From: Desulfatitalea sp. BRH_c12
GTDB lineage: Bacteria; Desulfobacterota; Desulfobacteria; Desulfobacterales; Desulfosarcinaceae
Direction: 5' to 3'
DNA: 64,000 bases
NCBI GenBank assembly: GCA_000961655.1
Contig: LADR01000065.1
Coordinates: forward strand, 124,001-188,000
Position numbers and translations under genes: made by a program. Within the stretch, counting starts at the first letter, position 1, and every line of letters begins with the position of its first letter. Shown in pieces: positions 6,910-15,709 of this stretch. Below the pieces are notes generated by a model. That model saw only the letters and a list, made by a program, of their open reading frames with translations. It was not told the origin of the DNA and searched no databases.

Positions 6910-9549
6910 TTGTTTATAGACGGAAAATTTGTCGAAGCAGCAAGCGGTGAGGTTTTTGAAACCATCGATCCGGGGACGGGATCCCCTTTTGCCACAGTGG
7001 CCAAGGCAGGCAAAGCCGATGCGGAAGCGGCCATCGCCGCAGCCAGAAAATCATTTGACAGCGGTATATGGAGCAATCTCAGCCCTGCCGCCAGGGCAGA
7101 CATGATATATGATTTTGCCGATCAGGTCGCCCAGAAGACCATGCAACTGGCCATCACGGAATCACAGGATGCCGGACATGTCATCAGACTTTCCAAGTTC
7201 TGGGGTGGTTTGGGCGCTGCGATGCTCCGCAACCTGGCTTATTATGCCAGCCGTGATTTTCCCTGGCAGGAAGAAATTCCTTATTCGGGCAACGTCTTTG
7301 CCCCGGGAAGGGAATGGATTCGCCGGGAACCCATTGGCGTCTGTGTCGGTATTATCCCTTTTAACTACCCCGCAAGCAATGCTATCTGGAAGATAGGCAT
7401 GTCCATTATTATGGGAAATAGCATTATTCTGAAACCGGCCACATCCACGCCGCTAACGGCGCTCATTATCGCTGAGGCGGCTCAGGCGGCGGGCATTCCC
7501 ATGGGAGTCATCAATGTATTAACTGGCCCGGGAGGTGAACTCGGCAAGATTCTTTGCACTCATCCCGATGTAGACAAAATCGCCATTACGGGCAGCACAG
7601 AAGTCGGGCAGCAAATCATGAAAATGGCCGCCGATACAGTGAAAAAAGTTACGCTGGAGCTGGGAGGGAAATCGGCTAACATCATCCTGGATGATGCTGA
7701 TATCGATCTGGCTGTGAACGGCGCCTGCTTCGGAACCTTTTTCCATCAGGGCCAGGTCTGTGTATCGGGAACCCGCGTCCTGGTTCCGGCAAAAATCTAT
7801 GATGAATTCGTTGAAAAGATGAAGAAGAGAACGGAGGAGATTCGCGTTGGCTACCAACTTTTCCCAACAAGCCATATGGGTCCCCTGGCCAATGCTGCAC
7901 AATTGGCCAATGTGGAACATTATGTCAAACTGGGGCAGAAAGAAGGAGCAAAACTTCTGACCGGCGGCAAGCGCGTTGAAATGGAAGGCCTGGAAGGAGG
8001 TTACTATTACGCTCCTACCATCTTTACGGATGTTAAAAACTCCATGCGGATCGCCCGGGAAGAAATCTTCGGACCGGTCTGCTGTGTCATCAAATACGAC
8101 CGAGACGAAGAAGCCATTGCCAACGACTCTATCTACGGTCTGGGCGGGGGTGTCTTTTCACGCAGCAACACCCGGGCGGTACGCGTCGCCGAAAAGATCC
8201 AGACGGGCACCGTCTGGATCAACAACTATCATATCTTCGCCGATTTCTGTCCGTTTGGCGGCTACAAACAATCCGGTGTGGGAAGAGAGTTGGGCACTGT
8301 AGGACTTGCTGAATACACCCAGGTTAAGCGCATCCATCTCAACTCTTTTGCCGCTGTGGAAAGCAACATCACCATGTCTTGCTTCTCAGATGAAACTAAG
8401 GTCGCTTTAACCCAGTATCGCTGCCCAACGAATGTGATTTCCGGGCATGGCACGCTACACGCCATCTATAAAGATGTGGTGAACCTCGGTTGTCGGCGGG
8501 TCATGATCTTAACGGATCCCGGCGTTCGTAAGGCCGGTCTTGTCCAGCTTGTACAAGAGGCTTTGGTTCAATTCTGCGTGGGTATCTTTGATGATATTCC
8601 TCAGGATACGGATCTGGATGTTGTGGACGCAGCAACAGCCAAGGCTCGTGACCTCAACGCGGATTGCATCGTCAGCGTCGGCGGCGGGAGCGTCATCGAC
8701 ACGGCCAAAGCGGTTTGTGTCACTCTGAAAAACGGCGGCAAGTGCAATGATCACATTGCTATGAACCGCCTCCAGGAACCTCAGATGCCGCATATCGTCA
8801 TTCCCACCACTTCGGGAACGGGAAGTGAAGTGACGAACGTGTCTGTAATCAAAAGTAAGAAGGCCGGCAGAAATGTTTTTCTGGTGGATCCCCGGATCAT
8901 CCCCAATACGGCGATCCTCGATCCCCAATTCACGCTGACCTTGCCTCCGGGATTAACGGTAACCACCGCCATGGATGCCATGACCCACGCCATGGAAGCC
9001 CTGACCAGCATTATGGCCCAGCCCATTTGCGATGGCCAGGCACTACAAGCCATCCGTTTGATAAGGGAGTATCTGCCCAAGGTTGTCGCCAACCCAAAAG
9101 ACGAAACGGCCAGAAACCAGCTTCAGATCGGTGCCACCATGGCCGGTTGGGCCTTTACTGTCGCCCAGGTCGGTCTGGCTCACGCCATGGCCCATACCCT
9201 TGGGTTTCTCTACAATGTGCCTCACGGCGCCGCCTGTGGAATTCTTCTGCCGGCGGTCATGCGTTTCAACATTGATTTTGCCGCTGATAAACTGGCCATG
9301 GCAGCTCAGGCATTGGGGATCAACACAGCAGAACTGGATGATAAAGCGGCCGCCTCGGCGGCGGCGGATACCATCGAGAAACTGATGAAAGAAACGGGCC
9401 ATCCCATGCGACTGCGCGACGTCAAGGTACCCGAAGACGGATTGGATATGGCCGCCTTCCATGCTATTTGCGATTCAGCCGCCCTCTTTAATGCCCGTCC
9501 CGTTGGAGACCCGGGGGAAATCGCTGTTCTTTACAAACAGGTATTTTAA
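6910..9549 (+). CDS. aldehyde dehydrogenase - iron alcohol dehydrogenase fusion (5' end cut by IS3)
   Basis: An 879-codon frame with two full catalytic domains. Residues 1-485 are a classical NAD(P)-dependent aldehyde dehydrogenase: Glu250 in LELGGKSANI, Cys284 in GQVCVSG, and the EEIFGPV motif near 384. Residues 490-879 are an iron-type alcohol dehydrogenase: GGGSVIDTAK at 591, metal ligands D689, H693, H758 and H772. This differs from AdhE, whose aldehyde domain is CoA-acylating. The gene begins with TTG directly after the IS3 end; in-frame sequence just upstream still reads Tyr-Lys, so the native start and promoter were lost to the insertion. It could oxidise or reduce an aldehyde of the neighbouring pathway; the substrate is unknown. 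Confidence 0.85.
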   Translation: MFIDGKFVEAASGEVFETIDPGTGSPFATVAKAGKADAEAAIAAARKSFDSGIWSNLSPAARADMIYDFADQVAQKTMQLAITESQDAGHVIRLSKFWGGLGAAMLRNLAYYASRDFPWQEEIPYSGNVFAPGREWIRREPIGVCVGIIPFNYPASNAIWKIGMSIIMGNSIILKPATSTPLTALIIAEAAQAAGIPMGVINVLTGPGGELGKILCTHPDVDKIAITGSTEVGQQIMKMAADTVKKVTLELGGKSANIILDDADIDLAVNGACFGTFFHQGQVCVSGTRVLVPAKIYDEFVEKMKKRTEEIRVGYQLFPTSHMGPLANAAQLANVEHYVKLGQKEGAKLLTGGKRVEMEGLEGGYYYAPTIFTDVKNSMRIAREEIFGPVCCVIKYDRDEEAIANDSIYGLGGGVFSRSNTRAVRVAEKIQTGTVWINNYHIFADFCPFGGYKQSGVGRELGTVGLAEYTQVKRIHLNSFAAVESNITMSCFSDETKVALTQYRCPTNVISGHGTLHAIYKDVVNLGCRRVMILTDPGVRKAGLVQLVQEALVQFCVGIFDDIPQDTDLDVVDAATAKARDLNADCIVSVGGGSVIDTAKAVCVTLKNGGKCNDHIAMNRLQEPQMPHIVIPTTSGTGSEVTNVSVIKSKKAGRNVFLVDPRIIPNTAILDPQFTLTLPPGLTVTTAMDAMTHAMEALTSIMAQPICDGQALQAIRLIREYLPKVVANPKDETARNQLQIGATMAGWAFTVAQVGLAHAMAHTLGFLYNVPHGAACGILLPAVMRFNIDFAADKLAMAAQALGINTAELDDKAAASAAADTIEKLMKETGHPMRLRDVKVPEDGLDMAAFHAICDSAALFNARPVGDPGEIAVLYKQVF

Positions 9550-10060
9550 AATGCCATCCCCAAACTGTTTTGCGACAATAACGGACTATTGCTCCAAAAC
9601 CGCAGGTCCTTTGACATGCCGGGTGTACTGCCACATGCGGGTGAATACCCGATTGCCAGCGATATGCCTTGCAAAGCCGTTCTGTTGCAGGATAGCGATC
9701 AGCAGGAAACCGGGTTTCCACAGGACCCCTTGAGGCGCCGAAGATGGTGTATTTTGAACTCGAGCACATCATTGATGGATCTCATCTGCATGCCCCTTGA
9801 CCAACAGTGTGGTTTCCGTAATTTAATGCGGACTGGCAATTTCTTAATGGGTGCAGCTGCCACATCCGAGGCAGACATTACCATTGAAATGCTCACCCGA
9901 GGAAGGTATACAAGCTGGTCGGTAATCCTTGAATATACCGGGAGATAGCCTGATAACTGATGCAAAGTTGAAAGATAGAATTCAGGAGCTGCCAGCGGTA
10001 GGGTTTTCAGGTGCTGCTGTCTCCGTCGTTTTTGTTTAAACATAATAGAGGAGTATTAAA
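9550..10060. other. intergenic region holding one copy of a 303-bp repeat
   Basis: No confident gene. 9591-9893 is nearly identical to 48150-48452 (separate entry). The remainder to the RidA start shows only a purine-rich AGAGGAG ribosome site at about 10046-10052 belonging to RidA. Confidence 0.5.
9591..9893. repeat. 303-bp long direct repeat, copy 1
   Basis: Matches 48150-48452 over 303 bases with about six substitutions and no indel that I can see, in the same orientation. On the minus strand a short frame beginning MQMRSINDVLEFK resembles the N terminus of IS21-type IstA, but stops follow, so the block would be an IS21 relic duplicated after it had decayed. That family assignment is weak. 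Confidence 0.85.
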
Positions 10061-10450
10061 ATGACAATCGAAACTGTGGTGCCTGAGTCGGGTCGATCGG
10101 CCTATCGGAACTTTCATTTTTCACAAGGAGTAAAAAGTGGTGGCTTTCTGGTGTGCTCCGGGCAGATCGGGACCAATCCGGATCATTCGGTACCATCAAG
10201 CGCTGAGGAAGAATTTAAGAACGCCTGGAAAGCCGTCGGTGTCGTCCTTGCAGAGGCCGGTGTGGGATTCGAGGATATCATTGAATATACAAGCTTCCAT
10301 GTCGATCTGAGCAAGCATATACGGACGTTTATGAAGGTCCGTGACGAGGTGTTGCACGAACCTTGGCCGGCGTGGACCGCAATAGGAATCAGCGAATTGG
10401 CTGTTACGGGCGCCAGGGTTGAAATTCGAGTAATTGCCCGGCTCAGATGA
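10061..10450 (+). CDS. RidA family enamine/imine deaminase
   Basis: A 129-residue member of the RidA/YjgF/UK114 family, trimeric enzymes that hydrolyse reactive enamines and imines to ketones or aldehydes and ammonia. Family landmarks are present: FHFSQGVKSGGFLVCSGQIG near the N terminus, the helix with NAWKAVGVVLAEAG, and a C-terminal strand ending with ARVEIRVIARLR, which includes the arginine usually needed for carboxylate binding. A strong ribosome site (GAGGAG) precedes the ATG. In this neighbourhood a role in hydrolysing the enamine released by enamidase (gene at 17728) is attractive but inferred. Confidence 0.88.
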   Translation: MTIETVVPESGRSAYRNFHFSQGVKSGGFLVCSGQIGTNPDHSVPSSAEEEFKNAWKAVGVVLAEAGVGFEDIIEYTSFHVDLSKHIRTFMKVRDEVLHEPWPAWTAIGISELAVTGARVEIRVIARLR

Positions 10451-10893
10451 GAATTCATCGGCAATAGATAGATTCAATATCGAATGAAGAACGGCAGCGG
10501 CAAAGGCCTTTGGTGGAACCGGATTAAAAGAAAAAGCTTGCCCACTGTGCTCCGCATAGCTTCAGATATCTGATGTAGATCACAACCTGACCTGAACTTG
10601 TGATATGAGAATAGTCTCTGGCACTTTTCATTCAATTACCAGTCGGCAGAATTGAAGGCAGCTAAAGGAGTGAATCCGGCGAGGACCTCTTTGTAAAAGG
10701 TCACATTTAAAGAAAAAGGCTGGCATGATTATGCATAGGGGTGATTGCCGCATGCGTTTTTTGGTCTCTCGTTTTGGTCTCTCGTAAAGAGGCTTCCTGC
10801 TAATCACCTAATATGGCGGCCATCAGTTTTTTTTGGGCGCTGCTCACGAGGTCCCAATCGATCGATTTGGATCGAAGGGACCTATATGAGAAC
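10451..10893. other. intergenic; short copy of the dispersed repeat core
   Basis: About 440 bases without a convincing gene. 10596-10615 contains CTTGTGATATGAGAATA, the core of a repeat also found near 36580, 41890, 44950 and 47970. The rest contains nothing that I recognise. Confidence 0.4.
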
Positions 10894-11486
10894 TTATTGT
10901 ACGAGGATGGTATCTGGGTGGAGCTCGATGATCTTATCAATACCGAACATGGTGCGAGCCATGGCATGCAAATCATCACAACCATCGGCGATCACACTGC
11001 CAACTCCTATAATGCCGTGAAGCTGATAATCCATATCATACACCGGGGTTCTTACAGAGTGAATCAGCATTGGCGGGTTTCCATGCACTTTCCCCAATTC
11101 TAAAAACGTCGAACGTTTCCGTGTTCGTAGGGTTTGATTGTCAGCGATAGACATGGTTTCCAAGAATGAACTGCAATCCTGGTCGCCACCTGAATATCCC
11201 GCCAGAATTTCCTCGTCGGTTTTGCCGAGGACATCATGTGAATCCCTGTCAGAAGGCTGTGGCACATTGCGCGGTTTGCAAGCAGATACCTGCCCGCCTG
11301 ATCCTTGCGCCAAATAAAACTGCCGGCCTCATTGAGGGTGCTGATCATAAGGTCGTGGGTATTGGCAAACTTTTGATACTCAATGCGAGCCTTGTCAGTG
11401 TTGTCCTGGATAGTTTTAAGTAACTGCTCTGCGGCTTTGTTATAAGCGGATTGCGGTAATAAACATTTTAAAAACGAATAGGTCAT
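10894..11486 (-). pseudogene. PAS-domain regulator remnant
   Basis: Two overlapping frames make one PAS domain. 11100-11486 supplies the N-terminal half (LNEAGSFIWRKDQAGRYLLANRAMC), and 10894-11313 supplies the rest (DVLGKTDEEILAGYSGG, then VRTPVYDMDYQLHGIIGVG). A frameshift near 11240-11260 separates them. No output domain (HTH, AAA+ or kinase) follows, so the gene is truncated as well as shifted. It may once have regulated the RidA/ALDH locus, but nothing in the sequence shows that. Confidence 0.7.
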
Positions 11487-11911
11487 AAGGTCCTCACATG
11501 ATTGCCATTATGTGGCATCACCAGTAAAAAGTTAAACAGATTTCTACCCCAACATCAATGAGCCGATGCCGATTTTTCCAGCGCGCATGCGTCGCATATA
11601 CAAAAGCTGGGTTATGAGGGCCTATTGATTGCCAATCAATCAAACTCTATAAATATTGGGTTAAATATACGGAGATTTTAAGGAAAGGCCTGACGCGATG
11701 TTGAATTATTTTGCGGTGAGCTCACATGATTGACAACTTGCTGTGTATGGTTTCAAAATGGCATTTGTGCGGCTTTACAAGGAAGTCCTATGCAGGATTG
11801 AAAGGCATCGTAAAGACTGCTGGCCGCTGGTTGCGGAATTAAAGGTTTCCACGAGTGGATAAGGCAATGGGCACCGGTGGCTGAATACTGCGGACGAGTA
11901 AGCCGGAGATG
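11487..11911. other. intergenic, no gene recognised
   Basis: About 425 bases between the PAS remnant and the promoter of the ribbon-helix-helix operon. Short open frames here have no family resemblance. Confidence 0.4.
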
Positions 11912-11940
11912 TTGCACATGGGTGGCACATGTGCTATGTT
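11912..11940 (+). promoter_or_regulatory. promoter with palindromic operator for RHH operon
   Basis: TTGCAC (11912-11917), a 17-base spacer and TATGTT (11935-11940) form a good sigma70 promoter. The spacer contains the perfect palindrome GCACATGTGC (11925-11934), and GCACAT also occurs at 11914-11919, overlapping the -35. Paired half-sites inside a promoter are typical of autorepression by a ribbon-helix-helix protein, and the next gene encodes one. Confidence 0.65.
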
Positions 11941-11967
11941 TGGGTAAACCCAATCAGGAGGTGTTTT

Positions 11968-12264
11968 ATGCCACAGGCACAGCAAGAAGCTATGGTACGA
12001 AAGCCCATTTTAATGCCAAGGAGCCTGATCACCAAGGTGGATGGCATCGCCAAGTCTCGGAAGGTGTCCTTTGCTGAGGTGGTGCGAGATGCCGTCGATG
12101 TTTACGATCTTGATGTTACCCCCGAGGAATCGAAAATTCTAGAGGCCATGTTGGACACCGCAATTTCATCAATAAACAACTCGATTCATAAAATCGAAGC
12201 GCTGGAAAAGCGGTTGGATGAAACTCACAAAACTCTGGAGGCAAGACGTGGGCCTAGGGGATAA
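11968..12264 (+). CDS. ribbon-helix-helix (CopG-like) DNA-binding protein
   Basis: A 98-residue protein starting at the ATG after AGGAGG. The N-terminal RHH motif is a beta strand (KPILMPRSLITKVDGIAK) followed by a helix (SRKVSFAEVVRDAVDVYDLD). The C-terminal half is a heptad-rich coiled coil (KIEALEKRLDETHKTLEARR). It overlaps the next gene by 17 bases. Probably an autorepressor of its operon, or an accessory protein of the integrative element whose integrase remnant lies just downstream. Confidence 0.75.
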   Translation: MPQAQQEAMVRKPILMPRSLITKVDGIAKSRKVSFAEVVRDAVDVYDLDVTPEESKILEAMLDTAISSINNSIHKIEALEKRLDETHKTLEARRGPRG

Positions 12265-12469
12265 AATCTATGATCTGGCTAAGGCGAGCATAACTTTGAG
12301 CGATAGGGTGGATACTTTGTCTGCTCGCGTAACCCGAATGGATGATGACTTGCGCGATGTGGACAGACGGCTCGTTAAACTTGAAACCATAATTGAAATT
12401 TACACTCATGGCAGAGGGTACAGTGGTTCTCCTCAGAGCAAGCTCCCACGTGAAAATGGTACTCCGTAA
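12248..12469 (+). CDS. small coiled-coil protein, partner of the RHH protein
   Basis: A 73-residue protein read from GTG at 12248, chosen because GGAGG lies six bases upstream. An alternative ATG at 12218 would lack a ribosome site. Most of the chain is one amphipathic coiled coil (LSDRVDTLSARVTRMDDDLRDVD, ending RLVKLETIIEIY). No enzymatic motif. Overlap with the RHH gene implies coupled translation and probably a heteromeric complex through the coiled coils. Not recognised as a known family. Confidence 0.6.
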   Translation: MGLGDKIYDLAKASITLSDRVDTLSARVTRMDDDLRDVDRRLVKLETIIEIYTHGRGYSGSPQSKLPRENGTP

Positions 12470-13291
12470 ATAGCGCTCTGTGGTGCTGGGACTCTTGTGC
12501 CTAAGGATCGTTTGGATCACAGCGACTTCATATCCAAGCTTGAACAAAATGGACGCTGAGAGGTGCCTGATGCCATGAAATCCAAAGACCTTTACCTCGG
12601 CTTTGCCACAAAGGCGCGACATCAAATGTAATCGATACTCGAATGGTTTGCCGTAATATTCCCGGCAAAATTCAGTTTGATCGAGGCACATGAAAACGTT
12701 TGGCTGGTTTTTGACCGGTCTATTTTCCCACCCTCACATCAGCGATTTGCGCAGCTCCGTGGTCATGGGCAACCAATCAAATTCAAAGCTGCCACCAGAC
12801 CGTTTCCTGGTCCATAATCGAATTCTGCTATGTCCAAAGTCGATGTCATCCCAGGTGAGCCGAAAGACCTCACCGCGCCGGGCTGCAAGATGCAAAAATG
12901 TCAATATCATGACCTTGTCTTGCCCTTCGGCGACTTCGTATACCTTCCAGAAATCCTCCTCGGGGGGAACATAACGTGGTTGTCTTATTTCCGGCATTCT
13001 TTCAACCAGGCAAGGGTTCGGTCCATGCAGTGGTGGATCCATGTATTTCATGCCCCAGTTCCAAGCCGCTACCAGATTTTTTCGATCCTTGTTTGCAGCA
13101 TATCCTGACCGGTTGTCTTTCTGGTCGGTGATGAATTTCATTACGCTGCCCGGTTTCAATTGTGATACTGGCGTCGCAGGGTCCACAGCCTTGAAAAAAC
13201 GTTTGAACAGGGATTTTTTTTCGGCGCCGGTCTTGATGGCAAATGAAGATCGGCTAAAATCCATGTATGCTGGAGATATGATCGAAAGTTG
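12254..13291 (-). pseudogene. tyrosine recombinase (integrase), nonsense-mutated and 5'-truncated
   Basis: The frame reads as one phage-type integrase interrupted by an in-frame TGA at 12734-12736. Upstream are the core-binding domain and the catalytic Arg (AARRGEVFRLTWDD). Downstream are HGIRHLSAS, LRHKSPSTTERYL and the nucleophilic Tyr, so the triad itself survives. No hairpin follows the TGA and the residue is not a redox position, so selenocysteine is unlikely. The N terminus runs out at about 13295 where the IS256 remnant begins, which explains the loss of the native start. Confidence 0.85.
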
Positions 13292-13299
13292 TGTTTAGG

Positions 13300-13839
13300 A
13301 AAATAGGTGGTGTATCCTCCGGTTGATTGTTTCCCGACAGTCTACCGGCCACCGAAATGGAAAGGATACACACACCATGAGCAAAGATAACGTAATCGCG
13401 ATTAAAAAACCAGACACCTTTGTTGACGACCCTATTTCTGAAATTTTGCGCCAAGGAGCCAGAAGCTTGATAACGCAGGCCCTGGAAATCGAACTCGAGA
13501 TTTTTATTAATCAAAGACCTGAGGGATCAGATGGGGCTTCAAAGGATCGTTCGCAATGGCTATTTACCCGAACGTCAAATTCAAACTGGAATCGGGCCAG
13601 TTTCCGTTAAAGCGCCGCGAATAAGAGATCGGCACCAAAACGTATCAAAGAGAATACATTATAGTTCAGCCATCTTGCCACCGTACCTGCGTAAAACCCG
13701 GAGCATGGAACAGTTGCTGCCCTGGCTGTATCTGAAAGGCGTATCCACCGGTGATTTTAGTGATGCCTTGGTAGCACTGGTCGGCAAAGATGCACCGGGA
13801 TTATCCGCTCCAACGATCGGCAGGCTCAAGACCGTTTGA
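13300..13839 (+). pseudogene. IS256-family transposase remnant
   Basis: The mutator-type transposase begins MSKDNVIAIKK at 13378 and continues ISEILRQGARSLITQALEIE. After a frameshift near 13530 it resumes in another frame with RIVRNGYLPERQIQTGIGPV and LPPYLRKTRSMEQLLPWLYLKGVSTGDF, and ends at 13839, well before the DDE catalytic core. An inverted pair, GGTGTATCC (13310) and GGATACACACACC (13365), lies just before the start and may be the left end. It sits on the 5' end of the integrase. Confidence 0.85.
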
Positions 13840-14063
13840 GATTATAAAAGGAGTAAAGTTTGTCAATGGTATTGAAGAAAAACGGATCGCCGCCTAAATT
13901 CATTGACCATAACTCCGGCTGATACAGCCATTGACAAGAGATATTTTGCCAATTGACCGTCTGGTCACCCACAATCAACAAGGTTTATTGTATCCTTGAC
14001 AGAAAGATCCTGAACCAGCGATGATGAGTGAATTTTGAAAACCAGTGAAATGGAGCATCGCCT

Positions 14064-14942
14064 ATGGCCCTGAACAGACGCAACACACATCGTTCCTTCG
14101 TCAGCTACATAGACAAAAGCCGCATTTATTACGAAGCTCAGGGATACAAACAGCCATACACCTGGGCTGTTCATGACCGTGTACCCTTCACCCTACCTGC
14201 AAAACCCCTGTCACAGTGCAAGGTGGGCTTTGCCACCACCGCCTCGATAGTCGATTTCGGCGAAAGCGTGGAAAGCCTGATGAGAGAGAGGGAATGTTAC
14301 TTTGCGCAGTGCGACCCTCCACCCGAGCGACTCTTCACGGGCCACCTTTTCTGGGACAAGGAGGCGACCCACACCGGCGACGTCGAATGTTTTCTCCCAT
14401 TGAAAGGGTTGTCAGAATACGTCCGCATGGGACGTGTCGCGGCTGTATCACCCCGTTTTTACGGCGTTCCGACCGACTACAGCCAGGGCAGGACGATCAA
14501 AAAGCACGCTCCACAGATTCTGAAATGGGCCAGGGAAGACGGCGTGGATGCAATGCTTCTGTCAGCCCTCTGACCGGTATGCCACCAGACCGTGAGTCTG
14601 GTCGCCCGTGAACTGGAGGAGAACGGCATCGCTACAGTTGTCATTGGGTCGGCACGTGACATAGTCGAGGAATGCGGTGTCGCCCGTTTTTTATTCACTG
14701 ATTTCCCCTTGGGCAATCCTTGTGGAAGGCCTGGGGATGTTGAAATGCAGCGTGCCATAATAGGGCTGGCACTCGACATGCTGGAGGGCGCTTGGTCGCC
14801 CTGCACCACCGTGCGGGCTCCGTTCCAATGGCCGGACCATCAATGGCGTCATAATTTCATGCGCGTCGATGACGACAACCGCGAGGAGTTGGCCCGCGCT
14901 GGAGAGGAGCGGCGGCGATTGCAGGAGAGCATGAAATATTGA
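14064..14942 (+). CDS. selenoprotein of the glycine/betaine/D-proline reductase B (GrdB/PrdB) family
   Basis: One 292-residue product if TGA at 14571-14573 is read as selenocysteine (residue 170). The two halves are in the same frame. The junction reads LLSAL-Sec-PVCHQTVSLVARELE, the Sec-x-x-Cys site of PrdB-like proteins, and the downstream part continues with IVEECGVARFLFTDFPLGNPCG, also typical. A 7-bp hairpin with a G-containing loop lies 10 bases after the UGA (separate entry), as bacterial SECIS elements require. The family forms the substrate-reducing selenoenzyme part of Stickland-type reductases, but no GrdA/PrdA partners are nearby, so the reaction is unknown. It lies amid mobile debris but is itself intact. 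Confidence 0.88.
14584..14602 (+). promoter_or_regulatory. bacterial SECIS-like hairpin
   Basis: A perfect stem ACCAGAC (14584-14590) and GTCTGGT (14596-14602) encloses loop CGTGA. The loop G lies about 19 bases after the UGA, within the window over which bacterial SelB recognises SECIS loops. It is within the coding sequence, as in all bacterial selenoprotein genes. Confidence 0.75.
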
Positions 14943-15209
14943 AAGCCTTAACCGCACCCAGGCTGGTCAACCCAGTCGCCAGGGATGCTTTTATTATTCG
15001 AGTAAGCCTTCAGGGATCTCCATGCTTGTGTTTTTAGATCTATCATTCTGGCTCGATTAACCTAAAGGCTCAAGAGGGGTTATAATCGGGGTTAAGCGGC
15101 CTGCTGTTTTTTTGAGACAGCAGGCCTTAATTTTTTGAGGTTGGATGGCGTGACGGTGGAAGTGAAGTGGTATAGCCGAAATGGACACTCCGAAAAGCAT
15201 GAGGTACAA
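14943..15209. other. intergenic with hairpin after selenoprotein gene
   Basis: 15098-15124 reads GCGGCCTGCTGTTTTTTTGAGACAGCAGGCC, i.e. GGCCTGCTGT paired with ACAGCAGGCC around a T-rich loop. It could act as a terminator or mRNA end for the selenoprotein gene. Nothing else is seen. Confidence 0.5.
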
Positions 15210-15495
15210 ACAACCATCTTTTTGGAGGTGAAACTGACGCAGAACCGGAGCCGTAGGGGTTTTACCAAGGAATTTTAAAGTTGACGCTGTTAAGCTGGCA
15301 CCGAGCAAGGATACAAGCTTTCAGAGGCAGCCCGTAACCTTGGGATTGACCCAGCGTTTTAAGGCGCTGGAAGGACCAGATGGACAAGGATGCCGAGCAG
15401 GCATTCCCCGGTAAGGGGTTCATGTCGCCGGAAAAAGATGAGCTGCACCGGCTTCGTAAAGAGGTCAAGCGGCTGAAGTTGGTATTCAGGTAAAC
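15210..15495 (+). pseudogene. IS3-family OrfA remnant
   Basis: Degraded transposase subunit. Pieces readable in shifted frames are RRGFTKEF, VDAVKLAPS and DKDAEQAFPGKGFMSPEKDELHRLRKEVKRLK, the usual C-terminal half of IS3 OrfA. No OrfB follows. It is a different subgroup from the intact IS3 at 5523-6902. Confidence 0.7.
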
Positions 15496-15709
15496 GGGTA
15501 CTGTCTTGTTTGGCTAATAATACATCCACTGATGTGACCCAACCTACTAAAGGGTATGCCGGCACGAATCCAATGGGCTGAAACTCGGAGAATAATTATC
15601 TAATACGTAGCAATTTATGATAGCTGTGATCCAAAGCGTGTTGGATTTAACCGGTAGCAGTTCGCCTGTTATTGTTTATATAAACTACATCAAAGAAAGG
15701 GATAAGAAG

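Noticed and set aside
9571-9948. Plus-strand open frame through the 303-bp repeat as a gene
   Set aside because: Four of six differences between the two copies change the amino acid, there is no ribosome site, and no family resemblance.
12734-12736. TGA in the integrase as a selenocysteine codon
   Set aside because: No suitable hairpin directly after it, no redox role in tyrosine recombinases, and the gene is also truncated by an IS.
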